In this document: positions 60,583-64,000 of the stretch, in pieces
Numbering within the stretch: the first letter of the stretch is position 1
Layout: the number at the start of each line of letters is the position of its first letter
Source of the DNA: Acinetobacter sp. ASP199
GTDB lineage: Bacteria; Pseudomonadota; Gammaproteobacteria; Pseudomonadales; Moraxellaceae
Assembly (NCBI RefSeq): GCF_022700675.1
Contig: NZ_CP062182.1
Coordinates: 2,790,001-2,854,000, forward strand
Length of the DNA stretch: 64,000 bases
Direction of reading: 5' to 3'
The notes under the pieces: model-generated
The model's database searches: none
What the model saw: only the letters and a program-made list of their open reading frames with translations
What the model was told of the DNA's origin: nothing
Translations under genes and position numbers: made by a program

Positions 60583-61089
60583 ATACGTCCTCATTTACCG
60601 CGTCTGAATAAACGGGTTTAAGAATATGAAAAACGTGAATAATATAGTTTTACCAAAAGGTTTAAAAGTGAAAATGTATAACTTAGGATTATTCTAAATA
60701 TTGAATCGCAGAACTAAGGGAAGAGTTAAATCCTTCTTGAACAGAGAAAAATAATATAGAGGAGAGATGAACGAGGGATTAATCCTAAATAAGATTAAAT
60801 CGAAAAAATCAATATTAACTCTGAAACAGACTCTTCATTATTTAAAATCTTAAGTCATAAAAACTTTATTTTTATCTTATTGTTTTCAATATTAATTTTA
60901 CCTTATGGAAAAAAATAATATATAAAAACTATAGCGTGATTGTGAATAATAGGTTAAAAAAAACCAACTTTAGTTTAAAGAATGTCATAAAAACGATATT
61001 TTTTATCAGATTAATTATACAATTTGGTTAATTTCTGCGTGTGCTTTAAGCAGATGCAGTACAAAAAACATATATGAGGCTCTCTCCCC
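60583..61089. other. AT-rich divergent intergenic region (507 bases)
   Basis: This long AT-rich stretch separates the second TorF-like gene from the OprD-like gene. I see no coding sequence, tRNA or strong terminator. It has many A/T runs that could bend DNA or bind a nucleoid protein, and must contain both divergent promoters, but no site is clear enough to name. Confidence 0.6.
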
Positions 61090-62415
61090 ATGTTAAACGC
61101 AAAGAAACTTACATTAGCAGTGTTGGTGCAAGCCACTCTGATCTCTACGGCTTACGCAAGCGAACAAAGTGAAGCAAAAGGCTTTGTAGAAGATGCTGAA
61201 GGCACAGTTCTATTCCGTACTGGTTACTTAAGCCGTGATTATAAAGATGCTGCTCCAGGAGCTGATCGTAGCTCTTTTGCTCAAACAGCTATGGTTAAGC
61301 TGGATTCAGGCTTTACCCAAGGTATAGTCGGATTTGGTGCCGGTATTATTGGTGATGCATCTTTTAAAATTGGTGAAAATGCACATGCTGGTAATGGCAT
61401 GATCCCTACTCATGGTGGTCCAGATGCTCAAGGCCGAGTAGATGCTTATGATCACTGGGCACGTGGTGGTGCTTATGTAAAAGCACGTTTATCTAATACA
61501 ACTGCTGTATACGGGACTCAAGTTTTAGATATTCCCGTACTTGCATCAAATACGGCTCGTTTAGTTCCTGAATACTTCGAAGGTCTGTTAGTTACCAGTA
61601 ATGAAATTGATAATTTAAGTTTGACTGCTGGTAAATTTACAAAGAACCAATATTCTGATCAGATCGAAACTGATGGACGTAATTTAGATCGTGCCATTGT
61701 ATGGGGTGCGAAGTATAAATTTAGTGATGCCTTAAACGCTTCTTATTATGGCGTAGATGTTGAGGATAAGCTTGATCGTCATTATATCAATGCGAACTAT
61801 AGCTATGCTTTGGCGAATGGTAGTACGTTAACTCATGATGTTAGTGGCTATCACACAAAGTTTTCTAAAAATGCTTCTACCTATTCAGCTACTGGTCGTG
61901 TAGCTGATGGCTATGCAGATTCAGGTATTGCAGGTACAGAAAAAACTAATGATATTTGGGCTATCTCTACTTCATACAGTAAAGATGTTCATAACGTCAT
62001 GTTAGCCTACCAGCAAAATTTTGGTGATATTGGTTATGATTACGGTGGCAATGCTGACGGTGCACAAAGTATTTATCTACCAAACTCATACTTATCTGAT
62101 TTTGTAGGTAATGATGAGAAATCACTTGGTCTGCAATATAACTACAGCTTCAAGAACCACGGATTACCTGGTCTAAACTGGACTACTGCATTTGTATATG
62201 GCTGGGATATTGATGTTCGTGACGAAGATAAAGAAGGTCAAGAACGCGAATTCTTTAACCAGGTAAAATACACTGTTCAATCTGGTTTTGCGAAAGATAC
62301 AAGTTTACGTCTACGTCATTCATACTATCGTGCAAATGATAGCTACAATTCTGTTTATATGAATGATACGAATGAATGGCGTATCTGGTTAGATATTCCT
62401 GTGAAACTCTTCTAA
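61090..62415 (+). CDS. OprD-family outer-membrane porin
   Basis: A 441-residue porin with a signal peptide (MLNAKKLTLAVLVQATLISTAYA), OprD-type N-terminus (GFVEDAEGTVLFRTGYLSRDYKD) and the LxxTxGxFTKNQ-like LSLTAGKFTKNQYSDQI block. It ends KLF, typical of a barrel. Members take up basic amino acids, aromatic acids or other small solutes; the substrate is not deducible. Single gene ended by a terminator. Confidence 0.9.
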   Translation: MLNAKKLTLAVLVQATLISTAYASEQSEAKGFVEDAEGTVLFRTGYLSRDYKDAAPGADRSSFAQTAMVKLDSGFTQGIVGFGAGIIGDASFKIGENAHAGNGMIPTHGGPDAQGRVDAYDHWARGGAYVKARLSNTTAVYGTQVLDIPVLASNTARLVPEYFEGLLVTSNEIDNLSLTAGKFTKNQYSDQIETDGRNLDRAIVWGAKYKFSDALNASYYGVDVEDKLDRHYINANYSYALANGSTLTHDVSGYHTKFSKNASTYSATGRVADGYADSGIAGTEKTNDIWAISTSYSKDVHNVMLAYQQNFGDIGYDYGGNADGAQSIYLPNSYLSDFVGNDEKSLGLQYNYSFKNHGLPGLNWTTAFVYGWDIDVRDEDKEGQEREFFNQVKYTVQSGFAKDTSLRLRHSYYRANDSYNSVYMNDTNEWRIWLDIPVKLF

Positions 62416-62436
62416 TTCACTCAAATTTCAAGCCAT

Positions 62437-62465
62437 AAAAAAACCTGCACATTGTGCAGGTTTTT
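62437..62465. terminator. Bidirectional terminator between the OprD-like gene and ppa
   Basis: ACCTGCAC and GTGCAGGT form an 8-bp stem with a 3-base loop, flanked by A and T runs. It follows the porin gene by 21 bases and lies about 50 bases after the ppa stop. Confidence 0.88.
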
Positions 62466-62514
62466 GTATTTAGGTCTTTAAATTTTTAAAGACTTAAATT
62501 TAAAAGCAAATCAA

Positions 62515-63051
62515 TTATTTGTTTGCTTCTGCATAAGCTGCAATTGAGCTAAGTACTTCTTGTTTCGCAACATCAGCACCTTCCCAACCACTTAACTTAA
62601 CCCATTTGCCTGGCTCAAGATCTTTGTAGTGCTGGAAGAAGTGTTCGATTTGGCTGATCAATAATGGAGGAAGATCAGTATATTCTTGAACATCTTTATA
62701 GATCGGTGTCAATTTGTCATGTGGAACTGCAACCAGTTTCGCATCAACACCACCGTCATCTTCCATGTTCAATTTGCCTACAGGGCGGCAACGAATCACA
62801 GAACCTGGCTCTACTGGGTGTGGAGTCACAACCAGTACGTCTAGAGGGTCACCATCTAGAGACAAAGTATTTGGAACATAACCATAGTTTGCTGGGTAGA
62901 ACATTGCTGTACCCATGAAACGGTCTACAAATAGCGCATCAGAATCTTTGTCAATTTCGTATTTGATCGGTGCTGCGTTTGCAGGAATTTCAATAATTAC
63001 ATAGATGTCATTTGGTGCATCTTTACCCGCTGGGATATTGCTGTAGCTCAT
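62515..63051 (-). CDS. ppa: Inorganic pyrophosphatase
   Basis: A 178-residue family I pyrophosphatase, which pulls biosynthetic reactions forward by hydrolysing PPi. Conserved [22 protein letters not shown] and metal-binding DGDPLDVLV blocks are present. ATG 63051 is chosen; an upstream in-frame ATG at 63069 has a poorer ribosome site. Confidence 0.95.
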   Translation of the reverse strand: MSYSNIPAGKDAPNDIYVIIEIPANAAPIKYEIDKDSDALFVDRFMGTAMFYPANYGYVPNTLSLDGDPLDVLVVTPHPVEPGSVIRCRPVGKLNMEDDGGVDAKLVAVPHDKLTPIYKDVQEYTDLPPLLISQIEHFFQHYKDLEPGKWVKLSGWEGADVAKQEVLSSIAAYAEANK

Positions 63052-63081
63052 AGCATCACTCTTTAACAAGTTAAATCTTTT

Positions 63082-63112
63082 AAAAACCGCGACAATTATA
63101 ACGGTTTTTACA
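63082..63112 (-). terminator. Terminator after the MAPEG gene
   Basis: AAAAACCG and CGGTTTTT form an 8-bp stem followed by T residues on the minus strand. TATAAT in the loop could also serve as a -10 element for ppa, but no -35 is obvious. Confidence 0.6.
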
Positions 63113-63169
63113 GATTTTTTTTGGTTTAAATATTGAACTGTAAATCAGGCGACTGATGGCAGGACTGGC

Positions 63170-63568
63170 TTAGATTAGCTTGATGATCAGCAGCAATAAC
63201 GCAATCGGACATAACATGGAAAGCAGCCACATGATGGAACGCAATGTCGCCCAGTTTGCCAGATAGCAAATGCCGTACAGCACCCGAAAAATCAGATAAC
63301 CTATTCCAAAAGTCATAATCAGACTTTGCGGCATGACCAGATATTCAGCCATCAGGACAGCTGCAATAAACAGCGGCAAGCTTTCAAAACTGTTCTGCTG
63401 AACAGCATGAGCACGTTTCGCAACACCTGTAGACTGTTCTAAAAAGTCACGTGGATTCTGGTTGTCTTTGGCTTTAAAGCCTCCAGTTTTTTTAGCAATC
63501 ATGGTAAACACATAAGGTAGCAGACAAGCCGCTAAAATGAGATAAATGATCCCACTAATGCTCTGCAT
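63170..63568 (-). CDS. MAPEG-family membrane protein
   Basis: A 132-residue inner-membrane protein with four hydrophobic helices (about 3-23, 58-78, 82-100, 108-130). The conserved HAVQQNSFESLPLFIAAVL block matches the MAPEG family, which includes glutathione-dependent and eicosanoid enzymes in eukaryotes; bacterial members often lack a known substrate. Single gene, upstream of ppa. Confidence 0.85.
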   Translation of the reverse strand: MQSISGIIYLILAACLLPYVFTMIAKKTGGFKAKDNQNPRDFLEQSTGVAKRAHAVQQNSFESLPLFIAAVLMAEYLVMPQSLIMTFGIGYLIFRVLYGICYLANWATLRSIMWLLSMLCPIALLLLIIKLI

Positions 63569-63668
63569 CTGATTTTTCTCATGAAAATTTTATCTGTATC
63601 ATAGCATGGCATTTCGTGAATAAATTTTGTTAAATAGGGTGTTTTTAGCAACCATATAAGGATTCACG

Positions 63669-64000
63669 ATGGTCAGTCCCGATCAAAAAGAAATGTTGGA
63701 TGTACTGGAACGCCAGCGTCAACATCAGCTGCAAGTGGATCGCGTCCTGAAAATTGTATTGCCGATTGTGGCATTTTTGCTCAGTGTCATCGCTGCCAAT
63801 ATGAATATCTGGTCAGCTCTGTTCACCTTTGTGATGTTATGGATTGCCTTTTATGCAGTGGGCATCAAGCGCTATACCCTGTGGCACTGGCTGACGATTA
63901 TTTTAGTATATTGTCTGATTGATAATGTGCTCAGCTATGGCGAGTTTTACCGCCCTGGCTTCAACCGCCACTTCATTAGCCTGTTTATCTTCGTCGGGAC
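63669..64000 (+). CDS. Membrane protein of unknown function (3' end cut off)
   Basis: An open frame runs from ATG 63669, behind AAGG, to the window edge (110 codons and two bases). The start is MVSPDQKEMLDVLERQRQ, a short cytoplasmic helix, then hydrophobic spans near residues 27-45, 50-68 and 74-92. I recognise no family; the end is missing. Divergent from the MAPEG gene. Confidence 0.7.
   Translation, partial: MVSPDQKEMLDVLERQRQHQLQVDRVLKIVLPIVAFLLSVIAANMNIWSALFTFVMLWIAFYAVGIKRYTLWHWLTIILVYCLIDNVLSYGEFYRPGFNRHFISLFIFVG

Noticed and set aside
63082..63112. TATAAT in the hairpin loop as the ppa promoter
   Set aside because: No -35 hexamer at the right distance; the T run after the stem makes termination of the MAPEG transcript more likely.

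Overview
The window is chromosomal core DNA from a gamma-proteobacterium, almost certainly an Acinetobacter species. The evidence is the moderate-to-low GC content, the gene content (pilBCD-coaE, gacA-pilS-pilR, feoA-feoB plus a small Cys-rich gene, two TorF-type porins, an OprD-type porin) and the character of the proteins. I see no prophage, insertion sequence, integron or CRISPR array. Almost every gene is full length; the exceptions are infB, cut by the left edge, and a membrane-protein gene, cut by the right edge.

Layout. 1-6468 (minus): tpiA-secG, then tRNA-Leu(GAG), four identical initiator tRNA-fMet genes with a decayed fifth copy, then rimP-nusA-infB. This is the enterobacterial secG-leuU-metY-rimP-nusA-infB order with metY amplified. 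6751-11182 (plus): pilB-pilC-pilD-coaE. 11197-17257: rlmB with a DMT transporter, ppnP, recN, yqgE-ruvX and an AlkB-like dioxygenase. 17408-22189: an ABC exporter, TolC and an unrecognised lipoprotein. 22286-25914: TPP riboswitch, thiC, nudF, cpdA. 26125-27897: dksA-gluQ and a small zinc-ribbon protein. 27886-30449 (minus): murD-ftsW. 30611-33012 (minus): feoA-feoB-small Cys-rich protein. 33185-37644 (plus): xerD, dsbC, hom, thrC. 37712-42679: pbpG, gacA, pilS-pilR. 42705-47746 (minus): lptF-lptG, then gpmI-ctpA. 47909-50377 (plus): pepA-holC-coiled-coil protein. 50435-56566 (minus): DedA protein, nrdR-ribD-DNA methyltransferase-ribE, glnK-amtB. 56843-64000: ubiK, comM, two TorF-like genes, OprD-like porin, ppa, a MAPEG protein and a partial membrane protein.

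Working relationships. pilB/C/D build type IV pili, pilS/pilR regulate them, and comM acts in natural transformation, so the pilus and competence themes recur. nrdR, ribD, an orphan N6-adenine methyltransferase and ribE form one tightly packed unit, which places an epigenetic enzyme inside the riboflavin operon. glnK-amtB is the usual PII/ammonium-channel pair.

The most informative non-coding result is upstream of thiC. There the TPP aptamer's closing strand, a downstream 9-mer and the first codons of thiC form three mutually exclusive complementary segments, which suggests a complete translational riboswitch mechanism. Other second-look items are the fMet cluster and its relic, a predicted lipoprotein form of DsbC, an acidic linker in AmtB, and several unexplained inverted repeats between genes. 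I found no clear candidate for a wholly new multi-gene system.
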